38,262 bases of DNA, taken from assembly GCA_023384575.1 (NCBI GenBank), contig JAHDVP010000047.1, positions 1 to 38,262 of the forward strand. The letters are read 5' to 3'. The notes beneath the pieces were generated by a model. It saw nothing but the letters and a program-made list of their open reading frames with translations. It did no database searches and was not told the origin of the DNA. This stretch comes from Acidobacteriota bacterium (lineage in GTDB: Bacteria; Acidobacteriota; Vicinamibacteria; Vicinamibacterales; JAFNAJ01). Positions 1 through 9,188 of this stretch are shown here, in pieces; within the stretch, counting starts at the first letter, position 1, and every line of letters begins with the position of its first letter. Made by a program: the position numbers and the translations under genes.

Positions 1-63
1 CAGGGACAATTTCAGAGACAGGGTCTGCAGCGGTGGATCACGCCGACGCCTCCATGTGATCAG

Positions 64-2442
64 TCAATCTGGGTTCGGTGCGGATTCAGTGGCCAGTCGC
101 AAGCGAACGCTCTGAAAGTCCGGATCCGCCGATAGCAGACGTTGAACGAAGGCCGGCAGGAATCTCCGTGCCTCATTCAAGTATTCGATGCCGCGCTGCT
201 CCTCGCCTCGCACCGTCAGGAGAGCCGCCATCCCGTATGCCACCACAGGATCGAGGACTCGCCCGTGTCGCCAGCCTTCCAATGCCGCCAACGCCTCCTG
301 GAAGTGACGGTCCGACTCCTCTCGTCGTCCCATTCTCCAGAGCACCGCTGAGAACTTCTGCTCCAGTTCTGCCTGTATCCGGTCGCGCTGCGCGTGCTGG
401 CTCGACGTGATCCACGCGCGCTCATGCTCATATTGCCGGAGCGCCGCCTCGTAATCGCCCTGCCAATAGAAGACGAGCCCGAGCGCGAGATGTGCCCCAA
501 CGACGTTCGGTCCACGCACGCTCGTGGCGGCTTCCTGCAGGTCCACCGCGCGGCGTGCCGACACCTCCGCCCAGCCGTGCTGACGCCGCACCAGATAGAG
601 GAGCGCAAGCAGCAAGTGCGCGTAACCAAGCGTCGCGTCGATACGCACCGCTTCCCTGAGCTCGCGGATGGCTTCGTCGACATCGCCGCGACCGAGGGCG
701 AGCCCTCGTCCATGCGCCGCGTGTGCGAGCGCGTTGCCAGGATCGAGCCGAATCGCCGTGCTGGTCGCCTCAATCGCCTCTTCGTACCGGGCGGTATTCA
801 AGTACGCCACCCCGAGCCAGTGATGTGCGGCCGAGAGGTGCGGGTTGATCTCCAGCGCCCGTCGTTCGAGATCCACCGCTCTTGCCGACAGGTGCGAATC
901 ACCAGAGAAAAACGCCTTGAGGTTGTGTGCGGCCCCGAGCGCGGCCCACGCCGAGGCATACAGGCCGTCAAGCTCGATGGCGCGCTCGAAGAGCGTCATC
1001 GCCAGACCGAGTGACGGCTCCTCGGCCCGGCGCAGCTCGACGAGGCCGCGCGAGTAGGCCTCGTAGGCCTCGATGGATCGTGTCTCCGGATCCGCGATCG
1101 CCATCCTCTCGGAGGACTCGAGTTGTAGCTCGAGATCGTCAGAAAGGCCACGGACGATTCGGTCCTGCAGGTCGAAGATCTCGTGGATAACGCCGTCGAC
1201 CCTCAGGGTCTTGGTCACCGTGCCGGTCTCGACATCCACGAATCGCGCCGTGACGCGCAGCGTGTCGACTCGTCGCTGGTACCCGCCCGTGACGAGGCAC
1301 GTGGCGCCGACCCTTCGACCGAGCTCAATCGCGAGACCGTGGTCGTCATGAATCGCGTCTTCCATCTCGATCCGGCGAAGCGTGTCACCCACCTGCTCCG
1401 ACCCGATGACCGTGATCTCATGCAGGTGTTTCAAGTCTGAAGTCAGGGTCTCCGCCAGGCCGACGCCGATCCAGTCGTCCGCGCCGTCCCCGGTGACGTT
1501 GGCGAATCGCAGGACCGCAATCCGGTGCGTCACGCGAGTACCGGACACACCACCGTTCGACGGAAGGCTCAGGGGAGCTCCCAAGTGATCGCCGGCAAAC
1601 TCGTCAGAACTGAGGACGGTCCGTTGGAAGGCCTGCAGATTTGCGCGAAATTCCGTCGCTGTCTGATACCGAGCGTGCGGCTCCTTGGCCAGCGCCCGCC
1701 GCACGATGCGCTCGAGATCGCCCGGCACTGCCCGAAGGGGTGCGGGCGACCGATGGACGATGGCGTCAAGCACATCCGCCGGACTGCTCGCCGGGAAGGG
1801 CAGGGCGCCCGCCAGCATTTCGTACAGCACCACCCCAAGCGAGAAGAGGTCGGAGCGCTGGTCGACTGGCCGGTTTCGCGCCTGCTCGGGAGACATGTAG
1901 GCCAGCGTGCCCAGCAGCACGCCGTCGCCGGTCGCGGGGCCGGTAGGCTGAGTGGCCGTGAGAAGGAAGTCGGGCGTGCGCTTGGCCAGTCCGAAATCGA
2001 GCACCTTGGCCACACCGCGATCGTCGACCATGATGTTGGCGCTCTTGATGTCGCGGTGCACCAGCCCACTGGCGTGGGCTTCCTCGAGCGCCGATGCCAC
2101 CTGCATGGCGATACTGACGGCGTCGGTGATGGAGAGGCGCTCACGCGCCGTCCGGCGGGACAGCGGTTCTCCCCGCACGTACTCCATCACGATGAATAGC
2201 GCGTCCTCGTGCTCCTCGATATCGTAGATGGCCGCGACGTGCGGCGAACGGAGTGCGGCGGCCGCCCGCGCCTCGCCCAGGAGGCGCGCGCGACTCTCCG
2301 GATTGTCCTGTCTGGAGGCGGGCAGGAACTTCAACGCCACGTCGCGATCCAGCCGCAGATCGCGTGCGCGGTACACCTCGCCCATGCCGCCCGCCCCGAG
2401 GCGTTCCTCCACCCGATACTGCAGCACCATACGCCCGATCAT
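64..2442 (-). CDS. Ser/Thr protein kinase with TolB-like domain and TPR repeats
   Basis: Predicted soluble 792-aa eukaryotic-type kinase. Kinase domain at about residues 9-273: glycine loop GAGGMGEVY (16-24), ATP lysine K38, catalytic VHRDIKSAN (D131, N136), DFG (149-151) and SPE at 184-186, so it should be active. A TolB/FlgO-like alpha-beta domain follows at about 307-445 (begins RIAVLRFANVTGD), then TPR-type helical repeats from about 455 to the end. No membrane segment is seen between kinase and TPRs. The start is the ATG at 2442: the stop of the upstream tolC-like gene and this ATG share a base (TGATG), so translation is probably coupled, and the kinase fold begins right there; an upstream in-frame ATG at 2538 would add only low-complexity residues inside tolC. 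The family architecture is common in Acidobacteriota. Its substrates are unknown; the position suggests it is made together with the exporter. Confidence 0.9.
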   Translation of the reverse strand: MIGRMVLQYRVEERLGAGGMGEVYRARDLRLDRDVALKFLPASRQDNPESRARLLGEARAAAALRSPHVAAIYDIEEHEDALFIVMEYVRGEPLSRRTARERLSITDAVSIAMQVASALEEAHASGLVHRDIKSANIMVDDRGVAKVLDFGLAKRTPDFLLTATQPTGPATGDGVLLGTLAYMSPEQARNRPVDQRSDLFSLGVVLYEMLAGALPFPASSPADVLDAIVHRSPAPLRAVPGDLERIVRRALAKEPHARYQTATEFRANLQAFQRTVLSSDEFAGDHLGAPLSLPSNGGVSGTRVTHRIAVLRFANVTGDGADDWIGVGLAETLTSDLKHLHEITVIGSEQVGDTLRRIEMEDAIHDDHGLAIELGRRVGATCLVTGGYQRRVDTLRVTARFVDVETGTVTKTLRVDGVIHEIFDLQDRIVRGLSDDLELQLESSERMAIADPETRSIEAYEAYSRGLVELRRAEEPSLGLAMTLFERAIELDGLYASAWAALGAAHNLKAFFSGDSHLSARAVDLERRALEINPHLSAAHHWLGVAYLNTARYEEAIEATSTAIRLDPGNALAHAAHGRGLALGRGDVDEAIRELREAVRIDATLGYAHLLLALLYLVRRQHGWAEVSARRAVDLQEAATSVRGPNVVGAHLALGLVFYWQGDYEAALRQYEHERAWITSSQHAQRDRIQAELEQKFSAVLWRMGRREESDRHFQEALAALEGWRHGRVLDPVVAYGMAALLTVRGEEQRGIEYLNEARRFLPAFVQRLLSADPDFQSVRLRLATESAPNPD

Positions 2443-3854
2443 CAGAGACCACCGTCCACAGACCCCGGGGGCGCGCCTGCGGGGAGGGCGCGGCCGATCG
2501 TCCAGTCGTACGTGGCGCGAGCTGTTCGATAGTCCCATGCCGCCTGAGCGCGGACGGCGCCCGCGCGCGCCAACGCCGCCTGCGCGTCGAGCAGCTCGTT
2601 CACCGTGCCCGCTCCCACGCGGTACCGCTCGCGCGCGATGCGGACATTCTCATCGGCGTCCCGAATCAGCACGTCGGCGGCCGCGATGGCTTCATGTGTC
2701 TCGCGGAGTGTCGCGTGCGCAGACCACACTTCCGCTTGCACCGTCTGCTTCGTGCGCTCCACCTCCGCTTCGTCACGCGCGTGTGCGGCTCTGGCGCCGG
2801 CGAGGCGGTGCCGTTTCGCAAACCCATCGAACAGCGACCAGGTCACGGTGACTCCGGCTCTCCAGTCTCGCTCGGACGGGAAGAAGTGACTGTCGCGCAA
2901 GCCGACGGACCACTCGGCGGCAATCTTGGGGCCAAACGCACTCTGCGCAGCTGACACGGCCTCGGTCGCCGCCAGGGCGCGCTGCACCGCGGCCGCGATC
3001 GTGGGGCGGTCCGTGAGCGCCTGCGCCAGGCCCCCCGAGACCTCGACGGGATGGGGCGGTGCGACCGGGGCCTCTTGCGAGTCGGCCTCGACCGGCGTCG
3101 CAACCGGAAGTCCCATCGCCGTGTTCAAGGCGCCGCGCGCCTGCTGGACCAGGCTCTCGACGCGGACGCGAGCGAGACGCGCCTCCGCGACGTGCACCTG
3201 GGCCTGCACGACATCGCCACCGGAGACGGCGCCGGCCGCGCGGCGCTCGAGAGCGAGTCTCAGATGTTCTTCGGCTCTGGCGAGGTTCGTGTCGGCGACG
3301 CGTTCGCCGTCGCGCGCGGCGACAAGGGCGTAGAAGGTGCGCCGCACCTCGAGCGCGAGGTCTTGTCGTACGCGCGCCGCCTCGTGCTCCGCCACCCGTT
3401 GCTGCGCCAGGGCTGCGCGCAGGTCGGCCGCGCGCCGGCCGCTGTCATACAGCGTGTAGCGGCCCGTGAACGCGGCGGTCCAGTCATCCGTGGGTCCAAT
3501 CGTCGAGGGAATGGTCGATCCCACGAGTCCCTCCGGCAGGAAGGCGTGGGTCTCCCACCGTCCGTACGAAGCGGCGACGCTGAGCGTCGGGTAGTACGGC
3601 GCCCGCGCTTCGCCCACGGCCTCCTCGGCGACCCGCACCCCTTCAGCTGCAGCCCGCGTGACGGGATTCAGATCGAGCGCAATCCGCACCGCCGCATCGA
3701 CCTTCAGCGGCGGCGACACGGCGACCCGCGTCGCCTGCTGCGCCAGCTCGCCCATCACCGCCCGGGGTGAGGGCTCCTGGGCTGCGGCATGCGAGCCGCC
3801 GAACAGGAGGATCGTTCCCGACACCAGACTACCTGCGACCATCGTTGTCTTCAT
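2442..3854 (-). CDS. TolC-family outer-membrane efflux protein
   Basis: 470-aa outer-membrane factor, the exit duct for the ABC-2 type pump encoded just upstream. A signal peptide covers about residues 1-25 (hydrophobic core, then AAAQ). The mature part shows the two-fold repeated long coiled-coil pattern of TolC proteins, with the typical starts of each half (VDAAVRIALDLNP and the later ALTDRPTIAAAVQRAL) and many Ala/Arg/Glu heptads. Length is normal for the family. The start at 3854 has AAGGG about six bases upstream. It follows the second permease after an 84-bp gap and overlaps the kinase gene at its end. The substrate cannot be read from the sequence. Confidence 0.92.
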   Translation of the reverse strand: MKTTMVAGSLVSGTILLFGGSHAAAQEPSPRAVMGELAQQATRVAVSPPLKVDAAVRIALDLNPVTRAAAEGVRVAEEAVGEARAPYYPTLSVAASYGRWETHAFLPEGLVGSTIPSTIGPTDDWTAAFTGRYTLYDSGRRAADLRAALAQQRVAEHEAARVRQDLALEVRRTFYALVAARDGERVADTNLARAEEHLRLALERRAAGAVSGGDVVQAQVHVAEARLARVRVESLVQQARGALNTAMGLPVATPVEADSQEAPVAPPHPVEVSGGLAQALTDRPTIAAAVQRALAATEAVSAAQSAFGPKIAAEWSVGLRDSHFFPSERDWRAGVTVTWSLFDGFAKRHRLAGARAAHARDEAEVERTKQTVQAEVWSAHATLRETHEAIAAADVLIRDADENVRIARERYRVGAGTVNELLDAQAALARAGAVRAQAAWDYRTARATYDWTIGRALPAGAPPGSVDGGL

Positions 3855-3938
3855 CTGCCCTTAACCGCCTTTACCCGACCTTGAACCGTGCCCCATGACT
3901 TGCGTCGCCGACGTCCCTGACATGTCCAATACAGCTGC

Positions 3939-5069
3939 TCAGGTGAGCGTCTTGCGGAAGCGCCGCGACGCCAGCCCCAGCGTCACCACGCCCATGACGG
4001 CGAGACTCGCCATCTGAGGCCAGAGAATCTCCGGACCGACCCCCTTCAGAAACACGCCCCGCACAATCACGAGGAAGTAGCGCAGAGGGTTCAGATACGT
4101 CAGCCACTGCACGACGGTCGGCATGTTCGCGATCGGAAACATGAACCCGGAGAGCAGCACCGCCGGGAAGTAGAAGAAGAAGCTGCTCATCATCGCCTGC
4201 TGCTGCGTCTGGCTGACCGTCGAGATGAGGAGGCCGATGCCGAGCGTCGTCAGCAGATACAGGGCCGTGGCGCCGAAGAGCACCAGCAGGCTGCCTCGGA
4301 TCGGAATCTCGAACCAGCCGACGCCGATGGTCGTGATGAGCAGGACGTCGGCGAACCCAATCAGCGCGAACGGCACGGTCTTGCCCAGGATGAACTCCAC
4401 GGGTCTGATCGGCGTCACGATGATCTGCTCCATCGTGCCGATTTCCTTCTCCCGCACGACCGCCATGCTCGTGAGCATCAGAGTGATGAGCAGCACGATG
4501 ATCGCAATGACGCCAGGCACGTAGAAATTGCGGCTCTCGAGGTTGTCGTTGAACCAGGCGCGGGATTCCAGCTCCACCCCGCCCGGCCGCGCGATCGGCC
4601 CCGGGAGCGCGGCGATCCGCCTCACGAGGATGTCGGTCGAGTACGCCTGCGTGATCCGCGCCGCATAATCGAGCACCACGGCCGCCGTATTGGAGTCGGT
4701 GCCATCGACGATCACTTGCACGCTGGCCGTGCGACCGGCCGCGAGATCGCCCCCGAACCCCCGGTTGATCTGGAGCACGGCGCGAACGGTGCCGCGGTCC
4801 ATGAGGGCCCGCACGTCCCCCTCGCGGGACACATCCGCCACGAGATCGAAGTACCCCGACCGGACGAACCTGGACGTCAGGTCCCGGCTCGCGACGGTCT
4901 GATCCAGGTCGTAGACCGCGGTCCGCACGTGCCGGACATCGGTGGTGACCGCATAGCCGAAGACCAGCGTCTGGATGATGGGCATCATGAAGATGACGCC
5001 CCGCATCTTCGGGTCGCGGAAGACCTGGATGAACTCCTTGACGAGCATGTGACGGATGCGCTCGGACAC
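3939..5069 (-). CDS. ABC-2 type transporter permease (YbhR-like)
   Basis: 376-aa inner-membrane permease: one N-terminal membrane helix after a cytosolic KEFIQVFRDPK segment, a large extracytoplasmic domain (about residues 45-180), then five hydrophobic helices in the C-terminal half with the VREKEIGTMEQIIVTPI coupling segment typical of ABC-2 membrane proteins. I chose GTG at 5069, two bases after the stop of the upstream permease, because homology to that paralogue begins here; an ATG at 5048 is the alternative, and an in-frame start at 5585 only reads through the other permease out of frame. It probably forms a heterodimer with the product of 5072-6208. Confidence 0.9.
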   Translation of the reverse strand: MSERIRHMLVKEFIQVFRDPKMRGVIFMMPIIQTLVFGYAVTTDVRHVRTAVYDLDQTVASRDLTSRFVRSGYFDLVADVSREGDVRALMDRGTVRAVLQINRGFGGDLAAGRTASVQVIVDGTDSNTAAVVLDYAARITQAYSTDILVRRIAALPGPIARPGGVELESRAWFNDNLESRNFYVPGVIAIIVLLITLMLTSMAVVREKEIGTMEQIIVTPIRPVEFILGKTVPFALIGFADVLLITTIGVGWFEIPIRGSLLVLFGATALYLLTTLGIGLLISTVSQTQQQAMMSSFFFYFPAVLLSGFMFPIANMPTVVQWLTYLNPLRYFLVIVRGVFLKGVGPEILWPQMASLAVMGVVTLGLASRRFRKTLT

Positions 5070-5071
5070 GG

Positions 5072-6208
5072 CTACACCAACGCCTTCTTGAACTTCACGG
5101 TCGCGACCGTCACGACGACGAGGCCAAAGGCCGTGAGCAGGACCGCTTCGAGCGCCAGCGCCTCGAGACCGATCCCCTTGAGGTAGATGCCCTTGAGGGC
5201 CCCGACGAAGTAGCGCGCGGGGACGGCGTAGGTCACCGCCTGAATCGGCGCCGGCATGTTGCTGACGGCGTACATGAAATCCGACAACAGAAACGAGGGT
5301 AGAAACGTCAGCACCATCGCGAGCTGACTCGCAAGGAGTTGGCTCTTGGTCACGATGCTGATCAGCAGGCCCAGCGAGAGCGCTCCCGCGAGGAACACCG
5401 CGGCAAACGAGAAGACCAGGGCTGGGCTGCCCCGCATCGGGACCTGGAAGAGAAACTCCGCCATCAGGACCGCCAGCAGCACGTCGAGCAGGCCGATCGC
5501 GAAGTACGGCAGCAGCTTGCCGAGAATCAGCTCCGGGCCCTTGACCGGTGTCGAAATGAGCTGTTCCATCGTGCCGCGTTCCCATTCGCGGGCGACCGTC
5601 AGTGAGGTGAGCAGCGCGGCAATGACCATCATGATCACGGCGATCAGGCCGGGAATGATGTAGTTGCGGGATTCCATGTCTGCGTTGAACCAGACACGCG
5701 GCCGCACATCGAGGGGCACGGTCAGCTCGGTGGCACCCGCACCCCGCTGCACTGCGGACAGCGCGATCTCCTGGCTGTAGGTTTGTGCGACCGCGTCGGC
5801 ATAGCCCATCGCAATCGTGGCCGTGTTGGAGTCGCTGCCGTCCACGATCAGCTGCACGGGCGTCGCGTGTCCGGATGCCACCCGCGAGGCAAAGTCGCCA
5901 GGGACGATCAGCGCCACGAGCGCACGGCCACTGTCCACGGCCCGTTCCACCTCGCGGTAGTTGCGGACGTCGTCCTGCACGGCGAAGTACCGCGACGCGC
6001 TGAAGCGGCTCACGAAGTCACGGCTCGCCTGCGTCTGGCTCTGGTCCCAGATCACCAGGGGCACGCGGTCCACATCGAGGGTCAAGGCGTACCCGAACAG
6101 CACGAGCAGCAGCATCGGGATGGCGACCGCCATGGCGAGGCTCCGGGGGTCGCGGACGATGTGGAGCACCTCTTTTCGCGCGACGGCCCACGTCCGGCGC
6201 GCGTTCAT
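5072..6208 (-). CDS. ABC-2 type transporter permease (YbhS-like)
   Basis: 378-aa paralogue of the next gene, with the same layout: KEVLHIVRDPRSL amphipathic start, first membrane helix at about 25-45, extracytoplasmic domain with the VDGSDSNTATIA motif, coupling segment AREWERGTMEQLISTPV and five C-terminal helices. The ATG at 6208 overlaps the stop of the ATPase gene (ATGA), so it is translationally coupled. Two different permeases and two different ATPases in one operon match the YbhFSR layout of E. coli, known to export drugs and other small molecules; the substrate here is unknown. Confidence 0.92.
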   Translation of the reverse strand: MNARRTWAVARKEVLHIVRDPRSLAMAVAIPMLLLVLFGYALTLDVDRVPLVIWDQSQTQASRDFVSRFSASRYFAVQDDVRNYREVERAVDSGRALVALIVPGDFASRVASGHATPVQLIVDGSDSNTATIAMGYADAVAQTYSQEIALSAVQRGAGATELTVPLDVRPRVWFNADMESRNYIIPGLIAVIMMVIAALLTSLTVAREWERGTMEQLISTPVKGPELILGKLLPYFAIGLLDVLLAVLMAEFLFQVPMRGSPALVFSFAAVFLAGALSLGLLISIVTKSQLLASQLAMVLTFLPSFLLSDFMYAVSNMPAPIQAVTYAVPARYFVGALKGIYLKGIGLEALALEAVLLTAFGLVVVTVATVKFKKALV

Positions 6209-7176
6209 GGCCGGCCCCCCGTTGGCGGCCGGTCGCGCCGGTCGCGCGCCTCGATGAGGGAGACGAAGACATCCTCGAGCGACGGCACGATCTGCTCGAC
6301 CCTCTCCACCTCGTAGTGCTGCGCCTCGAGGCGCTGGCGAATCGCCCCGGCCAGCGCCGGATCCTCCACGACGGCGTGCAGGCCCGCCCCGAAGAGCGCG
6401 ACCTCGACCACGCCGGGCACCGCTTCGACCTCGCTCATCGCGTCCTGAGGCCGATCGGTCATCACCTCGAGGACCGCCTGCTGCATCACCTCCGTCTTCA
6501 GGCTGGTCGGGCTGCCGCTCGCGATCAGCTCGCCGCGGTAGATGAGCGCCAGCCGATCGCAGTACTCGGCCTCGTCCATGTAGTGGGTCGTGACGAACAC
6601 GGTGATTCCCTGGGCCGACAGCTCGTAGATGAGTTCCCAGAACCGGCGTCGGCTGATGGGATCGACCCCCGACGTGGGTTCATCGAGAAACACGATCGGC
6701 GGCTCGTGCAGAATCGCGCAGCCCAGCGCGAGGCGCTGTTTCCATCCACCCGACAGGATCGCCGTCCGCGAGCGGCGATGGTCCTGGAGTCCGGCCATCT
6801 CGAGCACCCACGCCTTGCGCGCGGCGCGCTTGCGCGAATCGACCCGGTAGATGCCGCTGTAGAAGTCGATGTTCTCCTCGACGGTCAGGTCCTCATACAG
6901 CGAAAACTTCTGGCTCATGTACCCGACCTGGGTCTTGACGAGCTCCGCCTGGGTGCGGATATCGAAGCCCGCCACCGTACCGCGACCGCCGGTGGGCGCC
7001 AGAATGCCGGTCATCATCCGAATCGTCGTGCTCTTGCCGGCGCCGTTGGGGCCGAGAAACCCGAAGATCTCCCCGCGCCGCACCTCGAAGCTGACCTTGT
7101 TCACCGCGACAAAGCTGCCGAAGCGGCGTTCGAGGCCGTCGACGGAGGCGGCGAGCCCGCGCTCATCGCTGTGCAT
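6205..7176 (-). CDS. ABC transporter ATP-binding protein (second NBD)
   Basis: 323-aa nucleotide-binding subunit. Walker A is GPNGAGKST, the signature is LSGGWKQRLALG, Walker B is PIVFLDEPTSGVDP, and the H-loop histidine is present (TTHYMDEAE), so all catalytic elements are intact. The C-terminal third (from about 225) is the usual regulatory extension of ABC-2 ATPases. Start is the ATG at 7176, with GGAGG nine bases upstream; an in-frame start at 7248 adds only Arg/Ser-rich residues. It overlaps the first ATPase by 14 bases and the permease by four. In E. coli YbhF the two ATPases are one fused chain; here they are separate. Confidence 0.93.
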   Translation of the reverse strand: MHSDERGLAASVDGLERRFGSFVAVNKVSFEVRRGEIFGFLGPNGAGKSTTIRMMTGILAPTGGRGTVAGFDIRTQAELVKTQVGYMSQKFSLYEDLTVEENIDFYSGIYRVDSRKRAARKAWVLEMAGLQDHRRSRTAILSGGWKQRLALGCAILHEPPIVFLDEPTSGVDPISRRRFWELIYELSAQGITVFVTTHYMDEAEYCDRLALIYRGELIASGSPTSLKTEVMQQAVLEVMTDRPQDAMSEVEAVPGVVEVALFGAGLHAVVEDPALAGAIRQRLEAQHYEVERVEQIVPSLEDVFVSLIEARDRRDRPPTGGRP

Positions 7177-8161
7177 GGTCCTGTCCCTCCGTGGCGGGCG
7201 TCTGGCCGGCGAGCACCGACACGAACACGTCTTCGAGCGCCGGCTCAATCGGCCGAATGCTCTCGATGCGCCGACCCCCGGCCGTGAGCAGCCGCTCGAT
7301 CTCGTCGCCGCCCTCCGTCGTGCTACCGGTCAACACGTGGACGCGATCGCCGAACAGCGTCACGGCCCCGGGGGGCAGCGACGCGCGCAACACGGCCGCA
7401 ATCTGGCGTGGTTCCTGGCCGCGGATCTCGAGGAGCGCGCCGCGCATCAGGCGCTTGACCTGGCGCGGGGTATCGACCGCGAGCAACTGTCCCTGGTGGA
7501 GCAGGCCGACACGATTGCAGCGCTCGGCCTCGTCCAGATACGCGGTGGACACGAAGATCGTGACGTGCTCGCGGAGGAGCTGATACAAGATGCGCCAGAA
7601 ATCACGCCGCGAGACCGGATCCACGCCGTTGGTCGGCTCGTCGAGCAGGAGGACCCTCGGCGTGTGAATGAGGGCGCAGGCGAGCCCCAGTTTCTGCTTC
7701 ATGCCGCCCGACAGATTGCCGGCGAGGCGCTTGCGAAACGGCGTCAAATTACTGAAGGCGAGCAAGCGATCGACTTTCTCGTCGCGCCCACGTCGGGGCA
7801 CGCCGTAGATGTCGGCGTAGAAGTGGATGTTCTCGATCACCGTCAAATCTGGATAGAGACCGAAACGCTGGCTCATGTACCCGATGTCGTCCTTCAAGCG
7901 CTCCGCGTCCCGCACGATGTGGCGGCCGCTCACCCACGCGTCGCCAGCGCTCGGGGGGAGGATGGCCGCGAGCAGCCGCATCGTGGTGGTCTTGCCGGCG
8001 CCGTCCGGACCCACGAACCCGAAGATCTCGCCTGGCGAGACGCTGAAGGTGAGCCGCTCGACCGCGGTGACGGCGCCAAACGACCGCGTGAGGCCTTCGG
8101 CACGGATGGCACTGCCGAGCGTCGTCTCTCCCGCGGCGGCAAGTGGCTTATCGACTGGCAC
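7163..8161 (-). CDS. ABC transporter ATP-binding protein (first NBD, H-loop His missing)
   Basis: 332-aa nucleotide-binding subunit. Walker A GPDGAGKTT, Q-loop followed by YMSQRFGLYPDLT, signature LSGGMKQKLG and Walker B RVLLLDEPTNGVDP are all present, but the H-loop reads VSTAYLDEAE: the switch histidine is replaced by alanine. One of the two composite ATP sites is therefore probably weak or inactive. The start chosen is GTG at 8161, six bases after a strong GGAGG; an ATG at 8191 is possible but lies deeper in the adaptor gene and has no better ribosome site. Overlaps the HlyD gene by 14 bases and the next ATPase by 14 bases. Confidence 0.9.
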   Translation of the reverse strand: MPVDKPLAAAGETTLGSAIRAEGLTRSFGAVTAVERLTFSVSPGEIFGFVGPDGAGKTTTMRLLAAILPPSAGDAWVSGRHIVRDAERLKDDIGYMSQRFGLYPDLTVIENIHFYADIYGVPRRGRDEKVDRLLAFSNLTPFRKRLAGNLSGGMKQKLGLACALIHTPRVLLLDEPTNGVDPVSRRDFWRILYQLLREHVTIFVSTAYLDEAERCNRVGLLHQGQLLAVDTPRQVKRLMRGALLEIRGQEPRQIAAVLRASLPPGAVTLFGDRVHVLTGSTTEGGDEIERLLTAGGRRIESIRPIEPALEDVFVSVLAGQTPATEGQDHAQR

Positions 8162-9152
8162 GGGGCGCCTCCGCGAGCAGAATCTCGGCATCCGCCGGCA
8201 TGCCCGGCTTCAGTTCAAAGGACGGGTTCGGGACGTCGACCTTGATGCGGTACACGAGCTTCACCCGCTCCTTCTGCGTCTGCACGTTCTTCGGCGTGAA
8301 CTCCGCCTCTGACGCGAGGAACGAGACCACGCCGTCGTAGACCTTGTCAGGATAGGTGTCGGTCGTGAGGCGCGCGCGCTGCCCGACCTTCACCCGACCC
8401 AGATCCGGCTGGTCGATGTAGGCGCGGAGCCAGACGTCGGCGAGCGCCCCAATCGTCACCACCGGTGTACCGGGGCTGACGTATTCACCGGGCTCGACGT
8501 GTTCGGACAGGACGATCCCTGAAATCGGCGCGACGAGCATCGCGTCGTCGAGTCGCGTCTGCGACAGGCCGAGCGCCTGCCTCGCGCGTTCGAGCCGTGC
8601 GCGGGCCTGCGCAATGCGCTCGTGCCGCGGCCCCTTGCGGAGCAGGGTGAGCCGTTCTTCGGCGTCTCGAACGAGCGCCCGCGCCACCTCCAGCGCGGCC
8701 TGCGCGGCCTCCCGCTCCCGTGCCGACACGATGTCCTGTTCGTAGAGGGCCGCCTGGCGCGCTGCCTCGGCGCGCCAGCGTTCCTCTTCGGCTCGGGCCC
8801 GTGCCAGGGCGGCTTCACCTTGGGAGATCTCCTCGGGCCGTGAGCCGGCCTCGAGCTCCGCGAGATCCGCGGCGGCGCCGTGGACCTCCGCTTGCTGCAG
8901 CGCGACCTGCTGGGCCAACTCGACGCGATCGAGGCGCGCGACGGTCTGGCCGGCCTGCACCACGGCGCCTTCCGACACCAGCCTCGCTTCGACCCGGCCG
9001 CCGGTCTTGAAACTGGCACGTGCTTCAGTGACCTCGATGTTGCCCGAGACCACGAGGCGATCGACCGGTGGCGTCGGCTGCCACCTGGCGTAGAACACCG
9101 CGGCCGCTCCGACGACCACCACCGCCACGAGCGCCAACAGCCGTTTCTTCAT
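8148..9152 (-). CDS. HlyD/YbhG-type membrane fusion protein
   Basis: 334-aa periplasmic adaptor that links the ABC-2 inner-membrane complex to TolC. One N-terminal membrane anchor (about residues 4-22), then the half-lipoyl motif (VSGNIEVTEARASFKTGGRV), an Ala/Glu/Arg-rich alpha-helical hairpin at about 75-190, the second half-lipoyl region (LVAPISGIVLSEHVEPGEYV) and a beta-barrel ending in FELKPGMPADAEI. Start at 9152 has GAGGAAGA seven bases upstream. It is 36 bp from the preceding beta-barrel gene, so one transcript is likely. Confidence 0.93.
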   Translation of the reverse strand: MKKRLLALVAVVVVGAAAVFYARWQPTPPVDRLVVSGNIEVTEARASFKTGGRVEARLVSEGAVVQAGQTVARLDRVELAQQVALQQAEVHGAAADLAELEAGSRPEEISQGEAALARARAEEERWRAEAARQAALYEQDIVSAREREAAQAALEVARALVRDAEERLTLLRKGPRHERIAQARARLERARQALGLSQTRLDDAMLVAPISGIVLSEHVEPGEYVSPGTPVVTIGALADVWLRAYIDQPDLGRVKVGQRARLTTDTYPDKVYDGVVSFLASEAEFTPKNVQTQKERVKLVYRIKVDVPNPSFELKPGMPADAEILLAEAPRASR

Positions 9153-9188
9153 GGCTCTTCCTCGTTCCCTCTCAACGGGTCTAACCGT

